Positions 9,938-22,465 of a DNA stretch of 64,000 bases are shown piece by piece. Under the pieces are notes generated by a model. The model was not told the origin of the DNA. It saw only the letters and a list, made by a program, of their open reading frames with translations, and did no database searches. Where the stretch lies: positions 47,385,402 through 47,449,401 of the forward strand of contig OV121086.1 of NCBI GenBank assembly GCA_921293015.1, written 5' to 3'. How positions within the stretch are numbered: position 1 is the stretch's first letter; the number at the start of each line of letters is the position of its first letter. A program made the position numbers and the translations under genes. The stretch comes from Phorcus lineatus. Lineage: Eukaryota > Mollusca > Gastropoda > Trochida > Trochidae.

Positions 9938-12900
9938 CGCGGAGACAAATTAGGTAATTCATCTATTATATGTGTACATGTATGCATGAATGGTGACTGT
10001 AGACTGTGATCTATACATTTATTCATTAGTTATAAATTTTTTACATTCATATAAGCCCCAGAGTTTGGAGGTGTATTAAAGAAATGTATTGTAGTGTTCA
10101 TGTATGTTAATTTACCTTCACTTACAAGGACGATCTGAATATGATGAAAGGAGCTTGTATCAGTTGCAATAGCAATAAAGCACGTCCCATGACTCAGAAC
10201 TATGAAGAAAAAATATGAAGAGTCCTTCAGACGAATACCAATGTATGTCTTTATAAACTTTATTTCAGTGATACAATTCCCAGTGCATGAATACCATCTA
10301 CTGTCACAATCCAGCCGAAGAAAGGTGTTACAGATACCGTAGTTCATGCAATATAAGGAGTGAGTGGTTGTTCTGAATACGGTCTGATGCTCTGTTTTGT
10401 GTAAATAATTGCATTTACACATTCGGTTTCCTCTCATTAAACAAACTGCGAATTAATCACACTCAATTGTGTAAGTCGTCAAGAAGGGCCTTTCGGCACT
10501 GTATATGCTCTTATTTGTTCGTAAATAGAGTTTCTTATTTGTTATATCTCTATTTCATCAAATAAAAAACATACCATATGTCAAAATAACAGGTCTAGTA
10601 AAAGGATTCGAATTAAAATCAGTGCAAATTTTATATTTCATTGTAAACCATTCTAATATTACTTTATGTAACATTTTCAACGGGAATGGTTAGAATACCC
10701 TGAATATTGAATTCAGTCGATGGTTTCATGCGTTTGTCAGCAGAACAGCGCTGTTGCGTTGACACATTTGTGGAATACCATTTTAACATAGATTTTTTTA
10801 TCATTATTACATTCTTTACATTCAAGATAGTGCGCACGTTCAACCTTCCTTGTCCTATGTCTTTGTGTTCGAAGCCAATTTCCGTGCAATGGTCAATATT
10901 CATGTTGGAAATTGATTTACTAGCTTAGTTCATTTCCAGTTCTAATCAAGGAATAATAAAACGGACCGACGATCTCAAACGAACAGTAATGTATGTTAAT
11001 GGCTTTGTTTTAATGAACAGAATTATAGTTATTGTACCAAACATAAATTTAAAAACATTATAATTTTTGAAAAAAACTATTGTTAGTGATAAAAAAGTTG
11101 TATTTGGAAAAGTGTCTGTTCTGGCATTATATATAAAAAGACACTTCAAAATGAAGTTATTAATGGGTTCACAATTCATGCTTTTATTTAGGTGCCTTTT
11201 CTAAATATAGAAAAAAATACTTTTCAATGGATAAGCCATAATAGAAAATGCTGTCCACACTCAGAAACTCATTTCCGCACCATTTGGTGAGTCGTGTAGT
11301 CCCTTTCTATTTATTAGATTTGTATTTACTCTGACCACTGGAACCATGGTGATTCACCTGATGAGCAGTAGATCTACAGCAATGAGCCCAATGACCTAAT
11401 TAACTACCAAAAAAAAGAAAATTAACTAAATTTGGTAATAAAGGAAAATTGAAGTGAAAAATATAGGTTTAAAGGTTCATTAATGAAATGATTAAAGAAT
11501 GTTTATATCTAAAGAAATATAATTCCTGTATTTCATTTTTTAAGATAAGGCCATTTCACCACACGAATGCCTCTGATGCGAATGATTACCTCTGTAATCT
11601 ACGTGTGTGTGAAGTCAAAGTTTCATCTTCTTAAGTGAATTTATTATTGTCCGCATAATAAAGATATTCTCTAATGTCATTGTGACTAAATGTTGGACAA
11701 CGTTTTTTTCACAAACTAAAAATATAGTTACTGTGGGTTTATTGTTTTTGAACTGTTGATGAAATATGTATCAAAACATGGCAGATATTTCATATCATAA
11801 TAGTTTCTCTGAATATGAACGGTATGATATAAGTACTTCAATGAGAAAGGTGGATACTTTAATAGAGATATTTAATTTCTGCACTTGTTTTCAATACTGG
11901 ATTTTTCTTCTTATTTGCTATTAGTATTCTTACGTTAACTAAGATGAACAGTTGATTGCAGAAAATTATTTCTATGACAATAATCCAATAAACTATACTC
12001 CATATTTACATTACATTAATAATATTTGAAATAATTAATGAAAATACGTCGATTATGTAAACTGTTATATAACATCGACTTATTTCTTCAAATTAAATAT
12101 TGTCGACATCCTGAGTATTATTTAAAAAATAAATAAAGGCCGAATGGCAATGGCAAAGCTTCTATTTGTAAAGATAATCAACATTCTTTATCAAGTTTCG
12201 ATCATGTATTGCTTGTAAAACTCCTTACAAAACAAGATAAAAATAATGCCAACAGAACTTTCCATCGTAGCATCTGAATTATCTCATAACACTGCCTAAC
12301 AAAAATCAATCTATTTTTAAAATAATTTTTAAAATAGAGTTTCTATATTTTCTTATGATTATAAAGTTATTCTTCGGTGATACACAGTGTGGTAGATATC
12401 AGATTAGCGGCTGGGAAGAGTTGATTTATAGCAATATCCGGTATTGGCTTGAAGCCAGTTTTGACCTGAGTGTACGCCATCACATAGACATATGGCTCGC
12501 ACAAAATGTGAGTTGTCAATAATATTATGTTCAGTGCCGTTTATGCCTTTTCACATTGATAATACAACCGAGAAAACGTCAGTGCTATCTGTTAACTGAG
12601 AATAATGAGATGAAAACAATTCCTAATGAAGTGCTGTCCCTATACAAATTGTAACAACAATTTATGTTGCTGGTTTTCTTACGCTTCGGCATGTGAAATC
12701 TTAATTCATAATTATAATTACTTGGTTGATTAATATGGTTGTTTAATGTACAAATAAATGTACTAATAAGGTCGGCATAGTGTGAGACATCTCCAATATA
12801 GTTATTTAACAGAAACATCTGAAGAACCAACCAATTTTGTCGATGACAGTAGGTTTGTACAGTCTGTAATTGTGACCTAGGTCGATGATCCTGATAAACG

Positions 12901-15480
12901 CAAACCAATCAAAAGCTGGCACTATGTACAGACGACCAATTGGACATAGATGAAATTGGCTTTTGTCCGTTTCTGATGAAATTGAAAAGTTCAATTCCAA
13001 GTTGGCCTTGTAAAGAGAAGCTATTCAAACAACGACCATACACTATAATCGGTGGTGAAACTCAAGCGCCATATGATGCTGTTTCAAATGCTTTTGGTAT
13101 AAATATATATGTAGCTTGAACAACTGAAATCATTTCAACCTCAATTAAAGAAAAAAAACCTGCAAAGTGGTAAAACTAAAATAATAAAAACTTCAGCAGC
13201 CGTTGAAAATGGACAATCAATTGCAAGTGGATACCTTTGATAGCAAAAATTGCCATTTTGCCATGATGACATCATATTTACACCGTCAATACTGATGGGG
13301 AGGATGAATTGAGAATGTATTGACTTGCGACCAACGTTGACACTTTTCTCTAAGTGACCATATGTTTGAAAAAATTAATAATAATGTCCGTATGCACTGA
13401 AGCATAGAAGACCATATTAAATGAATTAAAAGCTATTAACTACTCAGTGGACGTATGCTGACAACTAAACATTCATATGTGGAAAATAATATGGCGGTGA
13501 CAACGTAGAATTGGCTTCCAATTTTAAGTGAAGGTTTGACATCGATTGAACAATCCTTGGATGCTTTATGAAAACGGATCAACACCTTCCCATGGATAAA
13601 ATTGCGTCGATGCACGTTACGCATCGAGGCTTATACATCCGCAAGATGACATTTTCAGATTTTTTTACTTTCAATCACACGGCGCGTTTTACGATGATTT
13701 GAAGTATGAATTGACATATTTCAGTATTAAAGTAATATATGTTCTATGGTGGCTTGAAATTTTTTCAATTTTTACACTCGTATTTGATTTGTCGGATGTA
13801 TTATATACTCGTACCTATTTACACTCATGATGAAAACTGACATTTAGTTTTCTATGATAGGGTTCTTAACGTATATGTCATTTGAATAGTAACCAAATGA
13901 AACATTGTTATATTTTGGTCGCTTTAATTGCAATAATACTGTTCTGGTATATTAGCCTCACAGCTAGTCAACACATCATTGTATCTACCTACACAACAAC
14001 CAGTCATCGACTAAAAGCGAGGTCAAACAGCCGATAGTTAAGCTTTTCATACATTGAGAAACACTCTGACAACCATACAGTAAACAGAAGCTGAGCCGTT
14101 GGACAGCCAGGGGACTCACAGCACTGAATGTAGAAGCTTTTGTCGCCTGGACATTTTACAGGGAATGTTATGTATGATGGACAAAAAGTCTGATAAAAGG
14201 AACAGAGACCTAATGCTTCAAAGTCATCTATATATTTCAAATTGTTAGCACTCAAGAGAGTAATTGTTATCTTTTATTCATGTTGTTTCGAAATAATCTT
14301 GGATGAAACTGTCATTTTCCTTTGTTTCTTGGTTTCTAAGGTGTAAAGTGGAAAGTGGTAAGGTGTTGATGCATTTATAACTTGATGAACCGCTTAATGT
14401 ACATTTCCCTTTACATTAGCTTTGATTAAGACCCGTCTACATTGGAGAGGAGGATGCTCTATGGGTATTTGTTACATGCCAAACATAGCTTTTAAATAAA
14501 AGCAATTGCTCAGAATTTTCCAACAAACAGGTTGTTTACATGTGCGCATGTTCGACTTTGGATCAAGGGACCACGGTAACTTTAAAATAAAAGATACTTT
14601 TGTACATACAATTGAGCAGCTAACGACTAAAATTGAGTTTTGCTGTTAATAACATATTAACCTATTAAAGATAAGTAGTGAAATATTGTATGTATGCGCA
14701 CACGTGGACATAAAACAATTCACACTCATTTCGTGAAAGTCATATGACACACTCCTCGGGTAATGATCTCTGTTTCTTTGCAAGGTTTCCCAGCATAGTT
14801 TATCCTTATGGTTCCAATTATACAATTGTCTCAATATTGATATTAAAAAAAAGTTGCTGATGTATCTTGCAAAATATATCATCATCTATAACGCAAACAC
14901 ACATTACCTCTACCACTGATAGTTATGAATGTCTGATATCATATCAGTCTCTCTTAAAAATTATTTACATCAAAGGAAAAACTAATCAGTATAAAATTTA
15001 ATTTTAATGGTAATTTGTGCCTTTGCAAATGAAAATTGGTTACTACAAAACCAAAGTTGCGGCTACATACAAAGGCATCATCATTGCAACCCACTCTTCC
15101 AGCCTGTTACATTTATTGATCAGTTAAATACTCGCTGGTTTCTGTTCACACTGCAGACGTTATTAAGGCATCAAAACACTAAGTAATTCAAACCTGTCCA
15201 CAAGTAGACGATGCAAATCATTGTAAACGATGCCTAAGATTCTGCCAAACGCGATCGCGAATGATAAGTGAATACTCTAATATCTAGGTGTGTATCATTT
15301 CATGTTTCATTATTCTCAACCATTAACCATTGCCAAAGGTTGAATGTCAAGGAAATATTTTTATAATGTGTTCCAAATGAATATTTGTATAAACACGATT
15401 CTAATTACACAGAGAAAATAATCAACCTTAAAATAAATAGGTATTTTGAAGCGTTAAGTCTTATTACTTTCTTAGCTTTT
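9938..15480. other. AT-rich region with weak remnants of the duplicated block; no supported gene
   Basis: A segment at about 11252-11325 resembles 17031-17105 (both contain AGAAACTCATTTCCGCAC). The motif CAATTTCCGTGCAAT occurs at about 10877 and again at about 32348. These suggest old copies of the block repeated at 26-38 kb. Minus-strand open frames of 135 codons (10030-10437), 107 codons (12585-12908) and 83 codons (14004-14255, Cys-rich) have no recognisable domain. They could be exons of a decayed gene, but nothing in splice sites or paralogue comparison supports that. Confidence 0.35.
14717..14770. mobile_element. Fragment of palindromic MITE family (see 25743)
   Basis: The segment CACTCATTTCGTGAAAGTCA, followed by TATGACACACTCCTCGGGTAAT, matches one arm of the element at 25743-25823 and the copy near 35355. 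Only one arm is evident. Confidence 0.6.
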
Positions 15481-15562
15481 TACAGTTGAACAAACGCCGC
15501 TAATGGCTGTACTATATATATTGTCCAAGCGGCGTAACAACAACTCACTCACTCAGTTGAAC
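15480..15562. repeat. SINE-like 3' tail remnant with short hairpin
   Basis: ACGCCGCT and AGCGGCGT form an 8-bp inverted repeat around a short AT-rich loop, followed by AACAACTCACTCACTCA. The CTCACTCA tail also closes the SINE-like copies ending near 21595 and 34465, which suggests a related short element. Confidence 0.45.
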
Positions 15563-15896
15563 ATGTGTTGAGGATTTTGTGTATGAACATCTTTGGGCAG
15601 ATCTATTTTATTGAACTTGTGATGTTCCCAATGGACTTGAACAGAACTTTTTAAACAGGAAATAATGATTAACAGTGAACAAAATTCCTTGCTTACCACA
15701 ATAAATGTATTGTGTACACATATCACTTCGGAGCACTAGCTTGATAGAAATTCTGTGCAAAGGCAATGGTAATAGCATAAAGATGTAACTAAGACATTGC
15801 CTATCAAAGCCCCTTGCTGACGCATTTAATCATTTCACACTTCTATATGATGACCATTTGATCGATCTCTAATATCTTACTAAGTTACATTTGTAC

Positions 15897-16020
15897 TTCC
15901 CAGAGCGTACAATTTGGTTGAGCTGACAAGGAGCGAGGAGTAATAATATAAGCTCCCTGGAGATATTGTTTTAGGTGTTCGTCCATAAGGCTCAATCCTT
16001 CCGCTATTGATGACACTATC
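15897..16020 (-). pseudogene. Diverged copy of exon-like segment 'd' of an unrecognised minus-strand gene family
   Basis: Read on the minus strand, an acceptor-like ACAG/GATAG at 16020 is followed by a frame with SGRIEP and TISPGSL, and ends at a donor-like GGGAA/GTACAAAT. It aligns with the segments at 18580-18691, 29225-29370 and 33518-33666, sharing the pattern (R/G)xEP...(I)T(V/I)SPxSL and the position of both splice-like borders. It is the shortest and most diverged copy; function unknown. Confidence 0.3.
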
Positions 16021-17030
16021 CTGTTCGTGCTTTAAAGTGGCCGCAATCATTTTATTTACGTTCCATAAACTGAAGATCGAAAGAAAGATTGTTCCTAACT
16101 GCATTTGGATTAGTAAAATGCAAAACAGGTTTTCTCCACGTCAGATTTAAGTGCTTTTAATACGATGAAGAGAGCCTGCAATGATAAACACAGGATTATT
16201 AGAGGTTTTAATTTTTTTTTTAACTTCTAGGATTATTTCTTACAAACTACGTGTACCAGGTTAGAAAAAAGGATGTAGTAATTCATTCCCATTTGCAGAC
16301 ACCAAGTAATCAATGACAACTAGAGAACCGTACATAAGAACCGTGAGTTGAATGTGAGGCTTGGCATAATGGGTGTCTGGTGTATCTGAATAAAGAACAA
16401 GTACAAGTTTTGATATGCCTGTTATTCTAATTTCCTTGTTGTTGATGAAGTTGGATACTTAAACTGCATAAATTTTTCGGAAAATCTATATTTTCTTACA
16501 TATAGATATACATTCAGTGTAAGTCATTGTAAGATAATTTAAAAATTCCAATGAAGAAGAAACATTGGAATATAAATTGATAGACTATCTTATATCTACT
16601 GCGAAAATAGATAGAAGGCATTAACAGTGAAAATTAAAATATTCTTATGCAGTCATAGTAAGACAACCTAGTACACAAGAGGATCTTAGATGGTAGTATG
16701 TGCCACAATAGAAACTTCATCTAGCCTGTCTGGTACACCAACGGGTTTCAATTTATCAACTTAAGTCAATCTCTTATCAAGGATAGCTTTATAAGTTTTA
16801 CTGAATTATTAAAATATAATATTCTATATTTAAGTCAGTATTCTTCTAGTTTCATACTTTCACTTTATCATATCCATTTGAAGTACATTTTCGTATTTTC
16901 AAAAAGTCTTAAATATCTAATTCTAAAAACTACACACATTTCGTTTACAACCGTTTTACTAAAGAAGATAGTGATAAATTATTGACATGATCGGTAAGTC
17001 GAGTTGGGATGCTCAATAACAGGAAGAGCT

Positions 17031-17250
17031 GCCTACATTCAGAAACTCATTTCCGCACAGTGTCAGGAGTTGTGATGTCCCTTCCTTTTAATTGGAGATT
17101 TATTTACTCTGGAGAGCTGATTGGAGAATACTCTCAGAATACAATTTCAGTACCGTGTCTTCATTTCAGGATGACCTCTTCAATATATTGGTTATTTATT
17201 TCCTCTTGAGAACTGGAACTAAGGCGACTGGATCTTGTAGACTGGATCTT
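17031..17250. repeat. Remnant of duplicated block (similar to 11252-11325)
   Basis: AGAAACTCATTTCCGCAC and the following GTCCCTT-type sequence are shared with the segment near 11252. I see no gene in it. The rest of 16021-18579 is AT-rich and unassigned. Confidence 0.35.
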
Positions 17251-18579
17251 ATGCAAAAGTACGCGACGGATTAACCATGTAATCTTATGCCTTACTTACA
17301 CTGGTTATCAGGTAAGGAAACTGATCATTAATAGTTGTGGATATATACGCAAGTTGTAACGACTCTTTCAGTGATGTCTAAGACTAGAGGTTTTTCTCTT
17401 TAAATACAAAATTAAACAAACAAAAGTCATTGGAGTGAAATCTGCATTACAAACTGTCCTTACAAATTGTAGCAACAGCTTCAGCTCTCTTTAACAGCAT
17501 TGCAATGTTCAAAATTCACACAAAAAATGAGTTAACATTTATACTTGTTTCGTTTACAGCTGCATTATAGATACGATCAATCTTCGACAGATTTAGATAC
17601 TAAAACGTTAGTTTAACATAAGAGATATGTCTGAAAGATCAACAAATGTAATCGGCAAAAGATAGATGGGGTCCGAAAGATGGATTGGATCGTAGACTCG
17701 GTCAATGAGGTTAGCCATTCACTATGTACAAACCAACAAACGGGTAATGATCTCATCTCATCTGTCCAGTTCCAGATAGATACGATGCAGACAAAGACAA
17801 GCCTTTGTCTATTGTCTTTGTCTAACTGACGATAGGACGCATGTGTTTCGTAATCATACTGTGACATATGAAGTAAATCTACAATCGTATAGCTTGAACA
17901 TTTCTATTCATTCATCCTTTAAATGTGCATTTGAGCTGGGAAGCTGATGTTCATTGTAAGTTGAAACATCGGGTAAAGGAAAGAGGTATCGAGATAAGCT
18001 GACATCTTGGCTTCATGTCATAACTGTCCTGTTTATATACCAACAAGTCTCAATAAAGATCAAAGTGACTATGGTACTCGATTTTGAAAAATTTGAAATT
18101 TATAACTAGTTCTCATTTAATGAACATAAAAAATTTAAGTAAACAAGAAGACTTAAGATTTTAACTGAGAAAACAGATATCGTCTGCTAGGTGTGTACAA
18201 GCGCCATGTAGATTGTCATAGTGTACACGCAATATGCTTAGATATGAAAAAATTCATCATTTGAACATGGTATATTATTAGATACGAGGCTATGCATATG
18301 GACTTCAACGAAGAATAACACACGTTCATTGTCCTTTCGTATCAAAATAGATAATTTCAAACACTCACACGGTTGAAATTATGTGCAGAGAAAATGAAGA
18401 TAATGAAAGCTATGCATGTGTAACTTGTCTGTTGAAGCCCTTCGCTAATCCATATATTTCTCAAGTACATTGGATCTGTGATAGGAGAAGTGCAGAATCA
18501 ATTAATTCTGAAGCCTCCTACTTCTCATTCCTTAATATTCACCTTTTGATCGATTTAACATTTCACATGACGTTTCTAC

Positions 18580-18691
18580 TTCACGGAGCATCCAATTTGG
18601 TTTATTAGGTGAGTAATTCACCCACTGGAGACTCCCCGGAGAAACTGTTATAGATCGTTGGCTCACTTCTACCGATATTAATGCCTCTATC
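18580..18691 (-). pseudogene. Diverged copy of exon-like segment 'd'
   Basis: On the minus strand AAACAG/GATAGAGG is followed by NIGRSEPT. After a frame-changing deletion comes SITVSPGSLQW, then NWMLRE, ending at GTGAA/GTAGAAAC. It matches 29225-29370 on both sides of the deletion, and the acceptor and donor positions are kept. The deletion shows that this copy could not be translated in one frame. Confidence 0.35.
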
Positions 18692-19651
18692 CTGTTTATG
18701 GTTTCCATGTTGTATATTCATGATACGAATATCACGTATGTATTTCCAAAACTCATTTGGTAGTAACGATGTGTTTATGGTGATTATGATTAAATAAGTG
18801 TATGAATTCGGATTCTCTCATCCATTTAGCATAGTATGCTATATCAGTTCCATGTTCACGAAATCCGGTAATCCAGTTAAAAACCTGTATCCATCAGTGA
18901 AGTCGGACAACTTTTTGATATGCAATTCTTCTCCTTCATTCATTGATATCACTGGTTTGCATGGTGTTGAAAACAGTAGTGTACATGGATGATAGTTTTA
19001 AGTTAAAAATCTAAAATAATGAATAACTTGTCATTCTTCAAGACTGAAGATATGTTTGCCCTTTCAGCGAAAAGTTATCATTATTAATACACACACAAGT
19101 CTATGATAGATTTATTTCTAAATTATTGTGTAGAACTGTTGTGAAATATTAATGTACACCAAATCATCCAATATTTTATGTTAAGAAAAGTACAACCCTC
19201 ATCTAAAAAAACCAAATGTTTTCCTCAATACCAAAAAATATTAAATTCATTAACATTTTTCAATACTTAACTTATCTTATGAATGACCTCTTACTACATT
19301 GGGTTTTGATATATTCATTCAATACACACAAGATGCAGATGAAACATGTAGATAAAATTTAAACGGAAACATCTTAAACTATGTCATTTGCATACTGATA
19401 TGAAATTTATCAGCTAACTATTTTGACATGTAAACCCGAAAATCCCTTCTGAAGTATCTCTCATAACCAACAACTCATATGTTATCATGCGTTTTTTCTG
19501 CATCACCTGTATGTGGTATGAAAGAACATGATTTTTTAAAGATAATATGAATTTGAGAATATCAGTGTGAATGAATGACTGTTGCTAACTGCCTTGCTTT
19601 TACAATGTTACCCTTACTTAATGTCAGCAAAATTGATGATTACTCTTCCGG
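18692..19651. other. AT-rich spacer, nothing recognised
   Basis: No supported feature. Confidence 0.5.
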
Positions 19652-19861
19652 TCCTAGAGAATTCAAATAGGTGCATATGAATCCTAGAGAATTCAAATAG
19701 GTGCATATGAATCCTAGATAATTCAAATAGGTGCATATGAATCCTAGAGAATTCAAATAGGTGCATATGAATCCTAGAGAATTCGAATAGGTGCATATGA
19801 ATCCTAGAGAATTCAAATAGGTGCATATGAATCCTAGAGAATTCAAATAGGTGCATATGAA
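19652..19861. repeat. 30-bp minisatellite, seven near-perfect copies
   Basis: The unit begins TCCTAGAGAATTCAAATAGG and ends TGCATATGAA. Copies differ only by GATAATTC in the third and GAATTCGAATAG in the fifth. Almost every unit therefore holds an EcoRI site, and the unit length is a multiple of three, which creates two long artefactual minus-strand frames with a 10-residue period. Confidence 0.97.
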
Positions 19862-21399
19862 TGATGCCTAATGATAAATGAGTTGCGGACTTAACAAGGA
19901 CATACATGTATGAAGCTCTATTGATGGGAAGAATATCATTTGTAAACAAAGAAGTTAATTCAACAACTCACTTTCGAAGTCGATTTTGTGTTAGACTATA
20001 ATTTTAATATTTCCTTCACCAAATTTTATGATAATGACAACTTTGGTAAATGAGATGAAAAACTAGATACCAGTTTGATTAATTGCAGTGACGTCACATG
20101 GTCACACGTATTGAACCTGTATACTTTACATCCATTCTTCAGTGTTGTTTACATAAGTTATTTTATTTGGGGTTAAAAATCAACAATCAAACCTTGATTT
20201 TAGCTTTTTGCCATACTTGCTCTATATAAAGCTATCATTTGCTATCGCGGAGGGATGAAGCACCTTTCGCAACTAACTGCAAAAAACTTACTGACCTGAA
20301 GGCGTCAAGAGATAGAGATGAAGCAACTATTACAATGTTTATAGTTTGTATTTAGGATCATTGTAGTTTTATATACATATTACGTTTAAGTAAAGGTAAC
20401 TCTAATCAATTTCAAAGAGCAAATCAAAGATCCAATGCCAAGTGCCAAACAGTATTTTATGATAAAATTATTATGATTCTCGCGTGTTTCCGGCTGGTAA
20501 ATATGCTGATAAATAAGTAAAAAAGTAATAATCTATCCTTGTAATGTATACTTATATCAAAATATAATTTATATGAATGTATTTTGGAAACTTTGGAGAC
20601 TTTCTGATTGAGAGAATTGGGTGTATTTCGTACAAAGCAAAGTGTATGTTGGGCAGTTCGTCCAAGAAAAAAACCATCCATATATTTAACTGTTGACAAT
20701 ATAATTGATTTATATATAACTATAAAAATGTAAATACTCAGGTTTCAGCTTGTCTGTGCATCGCTCTGTTTAAATGCTTACTAAATAGGCTTGTAATCCA
20801 CATGGAAAGATACAGATAGTTCTATCGATCATTCACGGAGTAGAATGTTTAAGGCTTATTCATTGACAAGAGGATTACGTGCGTTTTATTCCAGTCTGGC
20901 AATTCTTGAAGAAGCGCAGTTTTTTTCAGGGTGATGGTATTTATTGTTGCAATTTATATCTTCTGTGTGATGTTGTATCGGGCGATGATTTTCACGTTAC
21001 AGAAATTACTTTTGTAAGATGCAATTAGAGTTTTATCATAACATTGTGATCATTTTATGGTACATTCCTTCGGTGCAGGGGAAAATCAAAGAACTTAAAC
21101 GTTTGCACAAACCTGAGACTCTTAATCTACCATGTGCACGTGAGACCACGTAAAAGATACATCTGGAGGGAAATCTAAGAACCTAATAAGGCTCAGACTT
21201 TAGGATATCCACCTTTTTGAATCAATTAAACTATATTTTTTTAGCCCTTCCTTGAATCGTTATCTAGCCTATTGAAGTCTTTAACCATCAATCCAGAACC
21301 ATTACCAGAATCTAATCAAGTCAAGTCATCAATAAGTCATTTTGTCGATCTGCCCCCTCACCACTTGTTTCGATATCTTATTATCGTGTGTTTATTATT
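19862..21399. other. AT-rich spacer, no supported gene
   Basis: A TATATAAAG box occurs at about 20223-20231 and a CRE-like TGACGTCA at about 20090, but no transcript start or coding exon follows that I can defend. Confidence 0.4.
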
Positions 21400-21595
21400 T
21401 GAGTGCTTCGGGGTCCCTGAGAGCTATGTAGGGATATCAGAGCTGGCCTGGTCGAGGAATAGACACCACACCTATCACCCTGTTCCCTTGACCTTTTGAT
21501 CCCACTCTCCCTGATCTATCTCCTCTGGATGATCTTCACCTGAACGACTAAAATATTGTTAAAGGAATAATGAACCCAATTTCTCACTCATTTTA
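21400..21595 (+). mobile_element. SINE-like dispersed repeat, diverged copy
   Basis: From GTGCTTCGGGGTCCCTGAGA through CTAAAATATTGTTAAAGG to TTCTCACTCATTTT this matches 34165-34465 in the same order, with several deletions. Shared anchors are GCTTC-GGG-CCC-AGAGCTATG, the pyrimidine-rich middle, and the tail in CTCACTCA. A tail in CACTCA following AAATATTGTT is a hallmark of an abundant gastropod short repeat; the family name was not verified. Confidence 0.7.
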
Positions 21596-22379
21596 TCTGC
21601 CCTTTTCCTTGCCGTATCAAATAAATTGATACCACTTGCACTTAGACCATACCGCTAATTTAATTGGTACCTAAAACATGATGGTTCAGTTCAGTTCATT
21701 AAATGACCATGAGGCCAACAATACAAAATGTGAAAATATATAATACATATACAATCGCTGCGCCACTAACAAGATTATTTTAACTTCTAGACGTAAGTCA
21801 ATGCGTTCATATTGTCTCTCAATTTTAATACCTTCTTTAAGAATATACAGAGCTTGACTAAGTTATCATTATCAACTAATGAAAACAAGCTAATCAATTT
21901 GTTCATATGTTGGTGATGATGACAATAAGCTGGAAGATATCTACTCCTCACGTCATGATATACTGGGCATACTAGAATTACATGGTATTCATCCTCGCGC
22001 ATTATCGCTCTCACTGCAGTAAAACATGATATATATATATATAACTAATTGGTCGAACTTAGCGGTTATTAGCTGCTATGAAAGTACACTTCCTTCCTGG
22101 AAATCATTTACGTCGTGCTTGGTGAGGACATAAAAGTAAGAACTTGGAAACAGCACAATACATATTGTTCGTAACTAATATTTGATACATCAGTTAAATT
22201 TTCTTGGTTTAGTCAATGATCATAATTTTCATAGATAATTTTCATAATGTAACAGCTACTAATAAACTCATAGAGTAAAATTGTATGTTTTCACAACAAC
22301 TCTTAAAAGATCATATTAAAATGGACGAGATGTTTCCAGATCTTTTGCTCACAAGGAGGTTTTGTAAAATTCATCATCT

Positions 22380-22463
22380 CTGTAAACTTGTTATTTAGTA
22401 AACATAGTTAAACGTACTTTCTGGGAAAACAACCTCTCCAGCTTGTAATTCAAAGTATTCACA
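22380..22463. repeat. Remnant of block 'e' of the tandem duplication
   Basis: CTCCAGCTTGTAATTCAAAG matches the sequence at about 30008-30030 and 34648-34670. The copy is cut off by the Tc1 element at 22464. It implies that the repeated block once extended to this side of the inverted duplication. Confidence 0.5.
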
Positions 22464-22465
22464 TA

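Noticed and set aside
10030..10437. 135-codon minus-strand open frame with a Cys-rich patch
   Set aside because: Longest isolated frame, but roughly half a case is expected by chance in 64 kb; no splice or homology support. Kept as unassigned.
19614..19949. Two minus-strand frames with a 10-residue period
   Set aside because: Produced by the 30-bp tandem repeat; both frames open at once, no start or splice context.
20214..20290. TATATAAAG promoter with a following gene
   Set aside because: No coding exon or paralogous first exon follows; TATA-like words are common at this base composition.
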